Shown here in pieces: positions 34,503-43,787 of a stretch of DNA of 64,000 nt (the stretch's first letter is position 1; each line of letters opens with the position of its first letter). The notes below the pieces were generated by a model that made no database searches, was not told the origin of the DNA, and worked only from the letters and a program-made list of their open reading frames with translations. The DNA comes from Duganella flavida (GTDB lineage: Bacteria; Pseudomonadota; Gammaproteobacteria; Burkholderiales; Burkholderiaceae_D), in assembly GCF_009857445.1 (NCBI RefSeq), contig NZ_WWCN01000007.1:62001-126000 (forward strand), in the 5' to 3' direction. A program made the position numbers and the translations under genes.

Positions 34503-35147
34503 TCACGGTTTGGGCGCTTCCAGGCCAACCAGGGTGGTGCTGATAAAGGTGTCCAGGAAGGCGTGCGGGTCGACCGGCGGCATCTCGCAGGCCGGCATGA
34601 TGGAGCGGTTCCACATCATCAGCATCATCACCGGGGCGATCAGCACCTGGGTCATGATGGCCGGATCGACCGGGCGGAATTCGCCGCTGGCGATGCCGCG
34701 CTCGAGCACGCCGGTGATCAGGGCGCTGCCACGCGCCACCACTTCTTCGTTGTGGAACTTGACCAGCTCGGGGAAATGATGGCCCTCGACCAGCATCAGC
34801 TTGGTGATGCCGGCGATCGGCGTGACGCAAATCCGCTCCCACCAGCGCATCAGCAAGGCACGCAGCAGTTCGCTGCTGGGACCGTCGAACACCGCCGCAT
34901 CCTGCTCGGCCTCGCCGATGGTGGCCACGATGGTTTCGCGGATCACCGCCTTGAACAGTTCTTCCTTGTTGGTGAAATACAGGTACAAGGTGCCCTTGGA
35001 CACGCCGGCGTGCTTGGCCACGTCCTCAAGACGCGTGGCGGCATAGCCACGCTCAACGAACTGGTCCAGCGCAGCCGCCAGCAACTCCTGCGGCCGCGCA
35101 TCTTTGCGCCGCTCCCAGCGTGGCTTGGTATCCTGAGTGGCTTGCAT
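34503..35147 (-). CDS. TetR/AcrR-family transcriptional regulator
   Basis: A 214-residue repressor. The N-terminal helix-turn-helix is typical (AATRLEDVAKHAGVSKGTLY, residues 37-56, then LYFTNKEELF). The C-terminal ligand-binding domain is of the TetR type with several Met-rich helices (VLIAPVMMLMMWNRSIM). No efflux pump inner-membrane component is adjacent, though tolC is 1.2 kb away on the same strand. A near-palindrome just upstream of the start suggests autoregulation. Confidence 0.92.
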   Translation of the reverse strand: MQATQDTKPRWERRKDARPQELLAAALDQFVERGYAATRLEDVAKHAGVSKGTLYLYFTNKEELFKAVIRETIVATIGEAEQDAAVFDGPSSELLRALLMRWWERICVTPIAGITKLMLVEGHHFPELVKFHNEEVVARGSALITGVLERGIASGEFRPVDPAIMTQVLIAPVMMLMMWNRSIMPACEMPPVDPHAFLDTFISTTLVGLEAPKP

Positions 35148-35161
35148 GGGTGTAATGACAG

Positions 35162-35182
35162 TAACTTACTTGTGAGTCATTA
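35162..35182. promoter_or_regulatory. possible TetR operator
   Basis: ACTTACTTGTGAGT (35164-35177) is a near-palindrome of the ACTNAC-NN-GTNAGT type often bound by TetR/AcrR repressors, 15 bases upstream of the tetR-like start codon. Confidence 0.45.
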
Positions 35183-35221
35183 ATATAAACGCAAGCCGGG
35201 ACAGCGTCAAGCAAGCTGATC

Positions 35222-36868
35222 TTAGAATGCCACAGCCTTGGCGCGCGTCACCATCTTCAAGCGGGGTGCAGCACTGGCCGCCGGGCGCGCTCTGGGCGGC
35301 AGGGCATGCTGCTGATCCAGCACGAACTTGCCTACCACGCCCGCCAGTTGCGCAGCCTGCCCCTGCAAGGATTCCGCCGCCGCTGCCGACTGTTCGACCA
35401 GCGCCGCATTCTGCTGGGTCACCCCATCCATCTGGATCACGGCCTGGTTGATCTGCTCTATCCCCAGGCTTTGTTCGCGGCTGGCGGCGGTGATTTCGGT
35501 AATGATGTCGCTCACCCGCCGCACGCTCTCCACCACATCCGTCATGGTCGCACCGGCCTGGTCCACCAATTGCGAGCCCGACTCCACCTTGCTGACCGAG
35601 TCACTGATCAGGGTTTTGATTTCTTTCGCGGCAGCAGCGCTGCGCTGCGCCAGGTTGCGCACCTCCGACGCCACCACCGCAAAGCCGCGGCCCTGCTCCC
35701 CTGCGCGCGCCGCCTCGACCGCCGCGTTCAGCGCCAGGATATTCGTCTGGAAGGCGATGCCGTCAATGACGCTGATGATCTCCACGATTTTCTTCGAGGA
35801 GTCGTTAATCGCGCTCATGGTATGCACCACATCGGCAATCACCAAGCCGCCGCGGCTGGCCACCTCCGATGCGGTACGGGCCAGACTGTCGGCCTGGCGG
35901 GCATTGTCGGCATTCTGCTTGACGGTGCTGGTCAGTTCCTCCATTGACGACGCGGTTTCTTCAAGCGAACTGGCTTGCTCCTCTGTGCGCGACGACAAGT
36001 CCAGATTGCCGGCGGCAATCTCTTGCGATGCGGTGCTCATGGTGTCGGTACCGGCGCGGACCTGGCTGACAATCGCCTGCAGGCTGTCGTTCATCGCCTT
36101 CAGCGCGCCCAGCAGCATGCTGGTTTCATCGCGGCCACTGACCTCGATCCGGCTGGTCAGGTCGCCGGCAGCCACGGTCTGGGCGATTTCCACCGCGCGG
36201 TTGATCGGCACGGTAATGCTGCGGGTAATCAGCTGGGCCAGCACGATGCCAAACAACACCGCCACCACCGTGATCACGATGACCATGTTGCGGGCGAATG
36301 CATAGTTAGCGCTGGCGGCCTCCGTCAGCTCTTCGTTCTGGTGCCGCTCCGATGCGACCAGCGCCGCCAGGCTCTTGCTCCAGCCCGCTTGTATCGGCAG
36401 CAGCTCGCCCATCAACAGCTTGATCGCCTCGGCATTTTGGTTCGCCTGCCCCAACTCCTGCACTTTCTGCATGAGCGGCCGGGCCGCAGCGGCGCGGTCC
36501 CTGATGTCGCCCGTCAGCTGGGTTTCGTCAGCCTGGAGGCCATACTCCTTGAACGTGGCGCTGAGCTTTTGCTCAGCCTCATCGTACTTTTTCAGTTGCT
36601 CGGCCACCCGCTCCACCTGCGCCTGCATCTGCGTGCGGTCTTCCAGCAAGACGATATTGCGCAGCGCGATCATGCGGTCATCCAGGCTCATTTTCATGTC
36701 CGACGCCAAATTTGCCTCGACATCATTGGCCTTGGTGATCTCGATCATCGCTTGCTGCATGGAAGCCATACGGCTGAGCCCCATGATCGCCACGCCCACC
36801 AGCATGCAAAGAATGATAGCGAACGCGACAGAGAGCCGAGGGCCAATTTTAAAGTTGCTGAGTGACAT
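35222..36868 (-). CDS. methyl-accepting chemotaxis protein
   Basis: A 548-residue chemoreceptor. An N-terminal membrane segment (VAFAIILCMLVGVAIMGL), a four-helix-bundle periplasmic domain of about 150 residues, a second membrane segment near residue 195 (MVIVITVVAVLFGIVLAQLI), HAMP and the cytoplasmic signalling domain are visible. The tip reads IAFQTNILALNAAVEAARAG. No C-terminal pentapeptide for CheR docking is seen. AGGAG lies seven bases before the chosen start. The ligand is unknown. Confidence 0.95.
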   Translation of the reverse strand: MSLSNFKIGPRLSVAFAIILCMLVGVAIMGLSRMASMQQAMIEITKANDVEANLASDMKMSLDDRMIALRNIVLLEDRTQMQAQVERVAEQLKKYDEAEQKLSATFKEYGLQADETQLTGDIRDRAAAARPLMQKVQELGQANQNAEAIKLLMGELLPIQAGWSKSLAALVASERHQNEELTEAASANYAFARNMVIVITVVAVLFGIVLAQLITRSITVPINRAVEIAQTVAAGDLTSRIEVSGRDETSMLLGALKAMNDSLQAIVSQVRAGTDTMSTASQEIAAGNLDLSSRTEEQASSLEETASSMEELTSTVKQNADNARQADSLARTASEVASRGGLVIADVVHTMSAINDSSKKIVEIISVIDGIAFQTNILALNAAVEAARAGEQGRGFAVVASEVRNLAQRSAAAAKEIKTLISDSVSKVESGSQLVDQAGATMTDVVESVRRVSDIITEITAASREQSLGIEQINQAVIQMDGVTQQNAALVEQSAAAAESLQGQAAQLAGVVGKFVLDQQHALPPRARPAASAAPRLKMVTRAKAVAF

Positions 36869-37083
36869 TTTTCTACTCCTATGCAAGGGGATTTGCAGCG
36901 GCGGGGCTAGGCCGTAGATGAGGTGCCGCGTTGGAGCACGGCGGCGATTTCTACAAGAATTGCAAAAAATCGATGGGGATCGTCAAGCGGTTTGGGGCGT
37001 GACGATGCTATGGTCGCAGTTTACAGTAATTTCCACTCGGAAACACAGCCTTTCCAAAATGATAGAGTCCGGCGCTACGGTTC

Positions 37084-37596
37084 TTAAGCCGTCGTATCGG
37101 TGGAATGGCCTAGCGTCTTTTGCCAGTAGCCGACATCCAGCCAGCGGCCAAATTTGAAGCCGACTTCACGGAACTGCGCGACCTGCTGGTAGCCCATTTT
37201 CTCATGCAGGGCGACGCTGGCGTCGTTCGGCAAGGCGATGCCGCCAATGACCAGATGACAGCCGCGTTCGGCCAGCTGCGCCAGCAAGGCCCCGTACAAG
37301 GCCGAGCCCACGCCCTGCCGCGCCGCCTCGGGCGCCAGGTACACCGAACTCTCCACTGAAAAACGATACGCATGCCGCACGCGCCATTTGGTGGCGTAGG
37401 CATAGCCCATCACCTTGCCGTCCTGTTCCGCCACCAGCCACGGCAAGCCGGCCGCCTGCACATCGGCGATGCGCTGCGCCATCGCCGCGTCCGTGACCGG
37501 CTCTTCTTCAAAACTGATGGTGGTGTTGAGGATGTAGGGATTGTAGATGGCGGCAATGGCCTTGGCGTCGTCGGCGTGAGCGGGGCGTATCGGCAT
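37084..37596 (-). CDS. GNAT-family N-acetyltransferase, phosphinothricin-acetyltransferase-like
   Basis: A 170-residue acetyltransferase. Motifs of the PAT branch are visible: IYNPYILNTTISFEEEP, YAYATKWRVRHAYRFSVESS, and the acetyl-CoA loop RQGVGSAL (R/Q-x-x-G-x-G/A), followed by NDASVALHEKMGY. Related proteins acetylate phosphinothricin or methionine sulfone/sulfoximine; the true substrate is not determined. AGAGGAG lies five bases before the chosen start, while the frame extends upstream to 37968 without support. Confidence 0.9.
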   Translation of the reverse strand: MPIRPAHADDAKAIAAIYNPYILNTTISFEEEPVTDAAMAQRIADVQAAGLPWLVAEQDGKVMGYAYATKWRVRHAYRFSVESSVYLAPEAARQGVGSALYGALLAQLAERGCHLVIGGIALPNDASVALHEKMGYQQVAQFREVGFKFGRWLDVGYWQKTLGHSTDTTA

Positions 37597-37738
37597 GAAT
37601 TCTCCTCTGGTAGCCACATGATAATCGCGATGCGTTGCGCGCGCTTTACTAAACACGGTCCAAAACGCAGAGATTGGTTGAAAGATCGCCAATCCAGCGG
37701 TACATTTTTCGTCACTAAAAACTAAAAATGGAGACACT

Positions 37739-38224
37739 ATGCCTACTCGTCGCGGATTTATCGCGGCCGTGGCGGGCTTGGCGCTGGCCAAGCCGTCACT
37801 CGCCCAAACGCAGCCTTTGGTGGTGTATGACGATGAACTGAGAAACGGCTGGCAAAGCTGGAGCTGGGCCAAGGTCGACCTGGCCGTGCCGGTCAGTGGC
37901 GCCAAGCCGATCAAGGTGCAGGGTGACCCGTGGAGCGCGCTGGCGTTGCACCACGACGCCTTCTCCACTGCCGGCTACACCAAGCTCACCTTCACCATCA
38001 ACGGTGGCGCCCAGGGCGGCCAATCGCTGATGATCAAGGCCATGGTCGACGGCAAGCCGGTCGATTCCAGCTTCGTCATCCAGCCCAAGGCCAAGACCTG
38101 GACCCAGGTCGAAGTCCCGCTCAAGGAGCTCATCGCCGAAGGCAAGACCATCGACGGCATCGCCTGGCAGGGGCAAGCCAACGCCTACAGTCCCTACTAC
38201 ATCACCCGCATCCAATTCGAATAA
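37739..38224 (+). CDS. Tat-exported small beta-rich protein
   Basis: A 161-residue protein whose first residues (PTRRGFIAAVAGLALAKPSLA, first two-thirds a twin-arginine signal) predict Tat export. The mature part is a single beta-rich domain with many Trp, Ser and Gly residues (RNGWQSWSWAKVDLAV, SFVIQPKAKTWTQVEVPL, ITRIQF at the end), a pattern common in carbohydrate-binding-like jelly-roll domains. GGAG lies just upstream of the start. It is 18 bases before the GH97 gene and probably cotranscribed. A sugar-binding role is inference. Confidence 0.75.
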   Translation: MPTRRGFIAAVAGLALAKPSLAQTQPLVVYDDELRNGWQSWSWAKVDLAVPVSGAKPIKVQGDPWSALALHHDAFSTAGYTKLTFTINGGAQGGQSLMIKAMVDGKPVDSSFVIQPKAKTWTQVEVPLKELIAEGKTIDGIAWQGQANAYSPYYITRIQFE

Positions 38225-38242
38225 GCCCGGAGACGTACACGC

Positions 38243-40225
38243 ATGACAGATCCCATTCGCGCAGCAAGCCTGCTGTTTCTGAGCGCTCTGGCCGCATCGG
38301 CCGGTGCAGAAACAGTGACCATTAAATCGCCCGATGGCCGCAACATCGTGGCGATCGATAGCGATAAATTCACCTACGCCGTCAGCCGCGACGGCAAGCG
38401 CATCATCGATGCTTCACCGCTTGGCCTCAATCTCGACATCGGCGCCATCGGTCGCGGTGCAAAGCTGGGCGGACAAACGCAGCGTGGCGTCAACGACACT
38501 TACCAGATCGTGGTTGGCAAGGCGCGCAGCGCGGCGGATCATTTCAACGAATCGGCGCTGTCCTTCGCCGCCAACGGCAAGGCGCCGCAATTCCAGCTGC
38601 TGGTGCGCGCCTACGACAACGGCGTGGCGCTGCGCTATGTGGTGCCGGAGCAGGCCGGCCTGTCTGCCTTCAAGGTAATGAATGAAGCCACGCAGTTCAA
38701 CTTCGCCAAGGACTACGACTGCTGGGGCGCCAACATGGGCCGCTTCGACACCAGCTTTGAAGCGGAATACGACCAGACCAAAGCCTCCGCCATCCGCAAC
38801 TTCCACAACTTCATCGCGCCGCTGGTGTGCAAGACCGGCAGCGCCACCTTCGCCATCGCCGAATCGGATGTGAAAGACTATCCGGGCTTCTACCTGTCCG
38901 GCCGTGGCGATGCGGGGCTGGGCGTGATGGTCACGCTGCCGCCGCGCTTCGACAACAACCGCGATTACCGCTTCCGCAAAACCGTCTCCGCCAATGTGCA
39001 GCTGAAGGGGCAAGGCTTCCAGAGCCCGTGGCGCGTGGTGATGCTGGGTGATACGCCGGGCGATCTCACCACCTCGTCGCTGATCCCGACGCTGGCCGCG
39101 CCATCGCAAATCAAGGACACCAGCTGGATCAAGCCATCCAAGACCGCGTGGGACTGGTGGAACGATTGGGCCGTCGACGTGCCGAATGCGGGCGTGAACA
39201 CCGCCACCTACAAGGCCTTCGTCGACTTCTCGAAAGAGATGAAGCTGGACGATATCCTGATCGACGAAGGCTGGTCGGTCGGTAGCGACATCGAACCGAA
39301 TCCGCAAGCCGACGTCACCCGCGCCAAGCCGGAGATGGACATGCCGGCCCTGCTGCAATACGCCAAATCGAAAAACGTCGGCGTGTGGCTGTGGGTGCAG
39401 TGGCAGCAGCTGGACAACCAGATGGACGCCGCCTTCGCGCAATACGCCGCATGGGGCATCAAGGGCGTGAAGGTCGACTTCATGAACCGCAACGACCAGG
39501 AGATGGTCGACTGGTATCACAAGGTACTGAGCAAGGCCGCCGAGCATAAGCTGATGGTGGACCTGCACGGCGCCTATCCGCCGAATGGCCTGAACCGCAC
39601 ATGGCCCAACTACATCACGCAGGAAGGCGTGCTCGGTGCAGAGAACAACAAGTGGAGCGCGCGCATCACGGCGACGCACAACGTCACACTGCCGTTCACG
39701 CGCATGATCCTTGGTCCGATGGATTACACGCCGGGTGGCTTCCACAACGCCACACCGTCCACCTTCGTCTCGCGCAACCACGAGCCGCAGGTGATGACCA
39801 CGCGCGGCCAGGCCATCGCCATGTACGTGGTGTACGACAGTCCGTTCCAGATGGTGTCCGACAGCCCGGCCGCCTACAAGAACGCCGACGGCTCGTGGGC
39901 AGACGGCGCGCAGTTCATCCAGACCGTGCCAACGTCATGGGATGAAACGCGCATCCTCGCCGGTGATATCGGCCAGTACATCGTCTCGGCCCGCCGCAAG
40001 GGCGACACGTGGTACATCGGCGCGATGACCAATGAAACCGGCCGCACGCTCAAGCTGCCGCTGTCCTTCCTCGGCAAGGGCACGTTCAACGCGCAGCTGC
40101 TGCAGGACGGCGCTGATGCGAATCACCTGAACGCCAGCAGCAGCAAAGTCAACGCCGCACAAAGCATCACGCTGAAGCTGGCGCCATCCGGCGGCGCAGT
40201 GGCGGTGATCAGCGCGGCCCCTTAA
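38243..40225 (+). CDS. GH97 alpha-glycosidase
   Basis: A 660-residue secreted glycoside hydrolase with a Sec signal peptide (cut near ASAGA, residue 24). The N-terminal beta-sandwich (TVTIKSPDGRNIVAI...) is followed by the (beta/alpha)8 barrel beginning with the family hallmark KPSKTAWDWWNDWAVD. D412 in GVKVDFMN fits the nucleophile position of retaining GH97 enzymes (alpha-galactosidase type), and E461 in ITQEGV is a plausible acid/base. A C-terminal beta domain ends the chain. Its end overlaps the convergent DUF2145 gene by 17 bases. Substrate linkage is inferred from the family only. Confidence 0.9.
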   Translation: MTDPIRAASLLFLSALAASAGAETVTIKSPDGRNIVAIDSDKFTYAVSRDGKRIIDASPLGLNLDIGAIGRGAKLGGQTQRGVNDTYQIVVGKARSAADHFNESALSFAANGKAPQFQLLVRAYDNGVALRYVVPEQAGLSAFKVMNEATQFNFAKDYDCWGANMGRFDTSFEAEYDQTKASAIRNFHNFIAPLVCKTGSATFAIAESDVKDYPGFYLSGRGDAGLGVMVTLPPRFDNNRDYRFRKTVSANVQLKGQGFQSPWRVVMLGDTPGDLTTSSLIPTLAAPSQIKDTSWIKPSKTAWDWWNDWAVDVPNAGVNTATYKAFVDFSKEMKLDDILIDEGWSVGSDIEPNPQADVTRAKPEMDMPALLQYAKSKNVGVWLWVQWQQLDNQMDAAFAQYAAWGIKGVKVDFMNRNDQEMVDWYHKVLSKAAEHKLMVDLHGAYPPNGLNRTWPNYITQEGVLGAENNKWSARITATHNVTLPFTRMILGPMDYTPGGFHNATPSTFVSRNHEPQVMTTRGQAIAMYVVYDSPFQMVSDSPAAYKNADGSWADGAQFIQTVPTSWDETRILAGDIGQYIVSARRKGDTWYIGAMTNETGRTLKLPLSFLGKGTFNAQLLQDGADANHLNASSSKVNAAQSITLKLAPSGGAVAVISAAP

Positions 40226-41006
40226 TCTCCTGCACGCGCCAGCCTTCCTCGCGTGACTGGAGGAAGGCCTGCATGGAGTCCACCGTCACAGCGTTGATGC
40301 GGTCCGAAAACCGCAGCGCGCTGGGATGATCATCAAACGCGATGTTCGCCTTGAACATGCGTCCACCGAGCCGCATCAGCGGGCCGATATTCATCTCGGT
40401 CGGCTGATAGCCGGCCAGCTTCAGCCAACCCTGCGCCTGCTCGCGCGTGCGCACGCGAACGTCGCTGGCTTCGGACGCCGCTACTACTTCCAGCACCCAC
40501 TGGTTGGAGTTCTGGTACTTGGTCGAAAACGGATACGCCACCATGTTGTACTTCAACTGATGCAAGCGGCGCAGCGTGGCCGGATCGGCCAGCATCTCCT
40601 TCAGGTGCGCTGCTACCTTGGGCGGCGGCGACATCACCAGCACATCCAGTGTGAACGGATCGTCGAGGAAGAAATTCGCCAGCCCATCCACCCACAGTTC
40701 GGAATCGGCAGTGCCGCAATCGTTGAGCAGTTCATACACGCGCCACGGCTGGCCCGGTACGGGACGGAACGCCAATCCGGCGTGCGAATACTTCAAATGG
40801 TACTTGGATAAATCCTGCCCCTGCCGCGCCACCAGCGCCACATCGGCGCCAGATGCCTCGAGCGCTGATTGCAAGCCCAGGCCTGCTGCCATGGCGTCGC
40901 TAAAGGCTTTCTGTGTGATTGGCTTGTCTTCGCACGAGCGTCCCGCGTGCGCAGGAACAGCGCTGCAAGCGGCCAGCAGCGCGGCGATGCCGAGTGCGCG
41001 CCTCAT
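40209..41006 (-). CDS. DUF2145 secreted protein
   Basis: A 265-residue protein with a Sec signal peptide (MRRALGIAALLAACSAVPAHA, cleavage near 22). The mature chain has the DUF2145 features, including KYHLKYSHAGLAFRP with a conserved His, YELLNDCG and the C-terminal PLMRLGGRMFKANIAFDDHP. The pattern recalls cysteine-hydrolase-like NlpC/P60 folds (His and Cys segments), but no catalytic activity is established. It overlaps the upstream gene (41003-41485) by ATGA, forming a two-gene unit. Confidence 0.85.
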   Translation of the reverse strand: MRRALGIAALLAACSAVPAHAGRSCEDKPITQKAFSDAMAAGLGLQSALEASGADVALVARQGQDLSKYHLKYSHAGLAFRPVPGQPWRVYELLNDCGTADSELWVDGLANFFLDDPFTLDVLVMSPPPKVAAHLKEMLADPATLRRLHQLKYNMVAYPFSTKYQNSNQWVLEVVAASEASDVRVRTREQAQGWLKLAGYQPTEMNIGPLMRLGGRMFKANIAFDDHPSALRFSDRINAVTVDSMQAFLQSREEGWRVQEIKGPR

Positions 41007-41485
41007 TGGGCCGGCAGGCGCTTTTGCGACAGCAAGGCCTCGCCCAATGCATTGGGAATGAAGGCGACCACTTTGCCGGAGGCCACCAGCAGCGTGCCGG
41101 TAGTCTCGGAGATCACCGACACCGTGGTGCCGACCGACATACCGATTGCGTCCACCGTTTTGCCGCTGATCTTGACGGACAGCTTGGCGCCAGTCGATAC
41201 CGACGACAACAAAATCTCCACCACGCCGGCCGCACCCTGCACAATGCCGCTGACCACATACGCACCACCCGCAATCATCGCCACCGAAGCTGCGCCCGGA
41301 CCGGAATCACCATTGCCGGAACCGGCCACGCTGATCACCGGCGACGCCACGATGGACAAGGTGCCGATGGAGATTTTTTCGGACGCATTCATATTGCTCA
41401 TGCCATCCGGACCAGCGATAGCGCCGGTGCTCAATACCACTGCAGCAGCCGCGATGGCCGCGCGAAATGCGGCTTGTGCCGTCAT
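41003..41485 (-). CDS. small secreted or membrane-associated hypothetical protein
   Basis: A 160-residue protein with a signal peptide (AFRAAIAAAAVVLSTGAIAG) and a Gly/Ser/Val-rich chain containing two hydrophobic glycine-rich stretches (VAMIAGGAYVVSGIVQGAAG, GTTVSVISETTGTLLVASG). GGGAGAG lies upstream of the chosen start at 41485. It is coupled to the DUF2145 gene by an ATGA overlap. Such pairs occur in other Burkholderiales; function is unknown. Confidence 0.75.
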   Translation of the reverse strand: MTAQAAFRAAIAAAAVVLSTGAIAGPDGMSNMNASEKISIGTLSIVASPVISVAGSGNGDSGPGAASVAMIAGGAYVVSGIVQGAAGVVEILLSSVSTGAKLSVKISGKTVDAIGMSVGTTVSVISETTGTLLVASGKVVAFIPNALGEALLSQKRLPAQ

Positions 41486-41529
41486 ATGCTCTCTCCCTTC
41501 AAGGTAGTGTGCTTGGCCGCATAGTATTC

Positions 41530-43143
41530 CTAATTTGCCAACGTTTGCAAGCACCAGCCTTCGATGCCGGCCTCTAAACGATGCGTGAGACACAGCGCTT
41601 GCAGAAAGGTTTCATCGTGCGATACCACGAGTAGCGCGCCTTGATACTGGCGCAGCATCGCCTCCAGTGCCTCCAGCGACGCGAGGTCCAGGTGGTTGCT
41701 CGGTTCATCCAGCAGTAGCAGCTGCGCCGGCGGATACGCATACAGCGCGCAAGCCAGCGCCACCTTCAATCGCTCGCCGCCGCTTAGCGTTTCCAGTGGC
41801 GCTGCTGCCAGTTGCGCATCCAATCCCATTTGCGCGAGATGTGTGCGCAGTGCCGATTCACCGGCCTCGCAGTTTGCCGCCAGCAGGTGCTGGATCGCGG
41901 AATGCTGCGGCGTCAGGCCCGCAAGCTGCTGGTCGAGATACGCCGTGCGGACACGAACGTCGCATCGTCCTGCCAGCGGCGCAAGCTGCCTTGCCAGTAT
42001 GCGCAACAAGGTTGATTTGCCGCAGCCGTTCGATCCAACCACGGCGATGCGCTGCTCGCCGCTGATAGTCAAACTGATGGCACGCGTGGCTTGCGGTGCA
42101 TATGGCAGCACCACGTTTTCCAGTTCGGCGACACGCGCGCGTACTGCTTGCGGGCCCGCCAGCGCATGCATGGCGATGACGGCGGCAGGCGCAAGCTGCT
42201 GCGCAGCCTCGCACACGCGCTTCGACAATAATTCCTGCTGCTCCGCATGCTGCTGCCGCAACCTGCCGGCCGTGCCTTGCGCGCGGTTCTTCTGCCCACC
42301 CAACAGGATCTTGGCTTGGTTGGCATCGCGGCCATCGCTCGCGCCTTTCGCCATGCGACGCTCCTGCCGTTCGTGCTGCTCGCGCATGGCCGCGGTTTCG
42401 CGCTTGCGTTCCAGTTTACGTTGATCAAGTTGGCGTTGCGCGCTTTCGCGTTCAACGCGCTTGCATTCGGCGTAGAAGGAATAGCCGCCGCCATAGCTGC
42501 GCAAACCGAGCGGCGATAGTTCGACGATGCGGTCCATCTGCTCCAGCAGTTCGCGGTCATGGCTAATCACCAGCAGGCCATGCGGCCAGCGCTGCAACTG
42601 CGCCTGCAACGCCAGCCGGTTGGCGCGGTCCAGATGGTTGCTCGGTTCATCGAGAATCAGGAAGACTGCGGAAGACAGCCACGCAGCGATCAGCGACACG
42701 CGCATCGCTTCACCGCCACTCAGAGAGGCGACCAGCGTGTCGGGCCGCAGATGCGGCAAGCCGTGGCGATCGAGCTCGGACTGCAAGCGCTCACGCATAT
42801 CCCACTGCTCGCCAACCGCATCGAAGTCCACCGGATCGGCGCTGCCGTTTTCAATGCGCGCCAACGCGGACAGCACGTTCTGCACGCCGGCCAGCGCAGC
42901 CACCGTGCCTTCTTGCGCGATATGCTGCGAAAGGTAGTGCACCTTGCCGCCGCAAGCCACACGGCCGGACGACGGCGCAAGTTCGCCCGCCATCAAACGA
43001 GCGAGCACACTCTTGCCCGCGCCGTTGCGGCCAACAAGGCCAGTGCGGCGCTGGTCAAAAACTTCGTTCAGGTCTTGGAAAAGCACGCGGCCATCGGCCA
43101 GCGTGAAAGAGACGCCATCCAGCGTCAGAAAGGTATTCGTCAT
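41530..43143 (-). CDS. ABC-F family ATP-binding protein
   Basis: A 537-residue soluble protein with two ABC domains and no membrane part. First domain: Walker A GRNGAGKSV, signature LSGGEAMRVS, Walker B AVFLILDEPSNHLD. Second: GSNGCGKST, LSGGERLKVA, LLLLDEPSNHLD. A charged Arg/Glu/Gln-rich linker lies between (REQHERQERRMAKGAS). ABC-F proteins act on ribosomes, some giving antibiotic resistance. Start at 43143 (ATG) is favoured over an in-frame TTG four codons earlier. Confidence 0.92.
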   Translation of the reverse strand: MTNTFLTLDGVSFTLADGRVLFQDLNEVFDQRRTGLVGRNGAGKSVLARLMAGELAPSSGRVACGGKVHYLSQHIAQEGTVAALAGVQNVLSALARIENGSADPVDFDAVGEQWDMRERLQSELDRHGLPHLRPDTLVASLSGGEAMRVSLIAAWLSSAVFLILDEPSNHLDRANRLALQAQLQRWPHGLLVISHDRELLEQMDRIVELSPLGLRSYGGGYSFYAECKRVERESAQRQLDQRKLERKRETAAMREQHERQERRMAKGASDGRDANQAKILLGGQKNRAQGTAGRLRQQHAEQQELLSKRVCEAAQQLAPAAVIAMHALAGPQAVRARVAELENVVLPYAPQATRAISLTISGEQRIAVVGSNGCGKSTLLRILARQLAPLAGRCDVRVRTAYLDQQLAGLTPQHSAIQHLLAANCEAGESALRTHLAQMGLDAQLAAAPLETLSGGERLKVALACALYAYPPAQLLLLDEPSNHLDLASLEALEAMLRQYQGALLVVSHDETFLQALCLTHRLEAGIEGWCLQTLAN

Positions 43144-43257
43144 GGTGAAGCCCAATAATGATGTGTCAAAACCGTCCCGGCAGGGACCAGCGTTAGGAAG
43201 ACAACAGCATTAATTGCGCATCGGACGAATACCTCATATGTGAATGCGCCAAATATA

Positions 43258-43692
43258 TCAGCGCGGCGGCCAGGCGTCTACCTGGTTCAGCATCGCGAAC
43301 CAATCCTCCAGATGCCAGGTGTGGGTGATACGGTCTTCAGTCAGATGATGAAACTCGTGGATGGCGATGGCAATCGGCTTGCCGCTGGCGGGGATACCGA
43401 AGAATTCACCGCGATGGGTGCCAGTGATCTGCGCCCGCACCGCAGCGCGGCCATCGCGTCCAAAGATATCGTGGATCGTAATCTTCACATCCGGGAAAGC
43501 TGTGGTGAACATGGCGACAATCGGCCGCATACCGTCCCTTCCCGGCTGCTGGCCGGGACCGAGCGGAATGTCCTGCCAGTCCGCCGTCAGCGCCAGGTCG
43601 AGCAAATCGGGATTCTGTTCGTTGAAGGCGCGATAAAGGTTTTCAATTGCTTGCTGCTGGGCCGTGGTGAGGCCGTTTTCCTGCATAGTCAT
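43258..43692 (-). CDS. SnoaL-like ester cyclase
   Basis: A 144-residue protein of the SnoaL-like polyketide cyclase family, with a cone-shaped alpha+beta barrel. Segments LYRAFNEQNPDLLDLALTADW, FPDVKITIHDIFGRDGRAAVRAQITGTH and ITHTWHLEDWFAML are typical. It is divergent from the LysR gene at 43788, which probably controls it. AGGA lies eight bases before the chosen start. The substrate is unknown. Confidence 0.85.
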   Translation of the reverse strand: MTMQENGLTTAQQQAIENLYRAFNEQNPDLLDLALTADWQDIPLGPGQQPGRDGMRPIVAMFTTAFPDVKITIHDIFGRDGRAAVRAQITGTHRGEFFGIPASGKPIAIAIHEFHHLTEDRITHTWHLEDWFAMLNQVDAWPPR

Positions 43693-43787
43693 GATGCGGT
43701 TCCTGAGTGAATTAGCGACCCGCCCACTGTAGCTGCGCCAACACACGCAAGTCCAATCGATAATGGATATGCAGTATTATCCATTTT

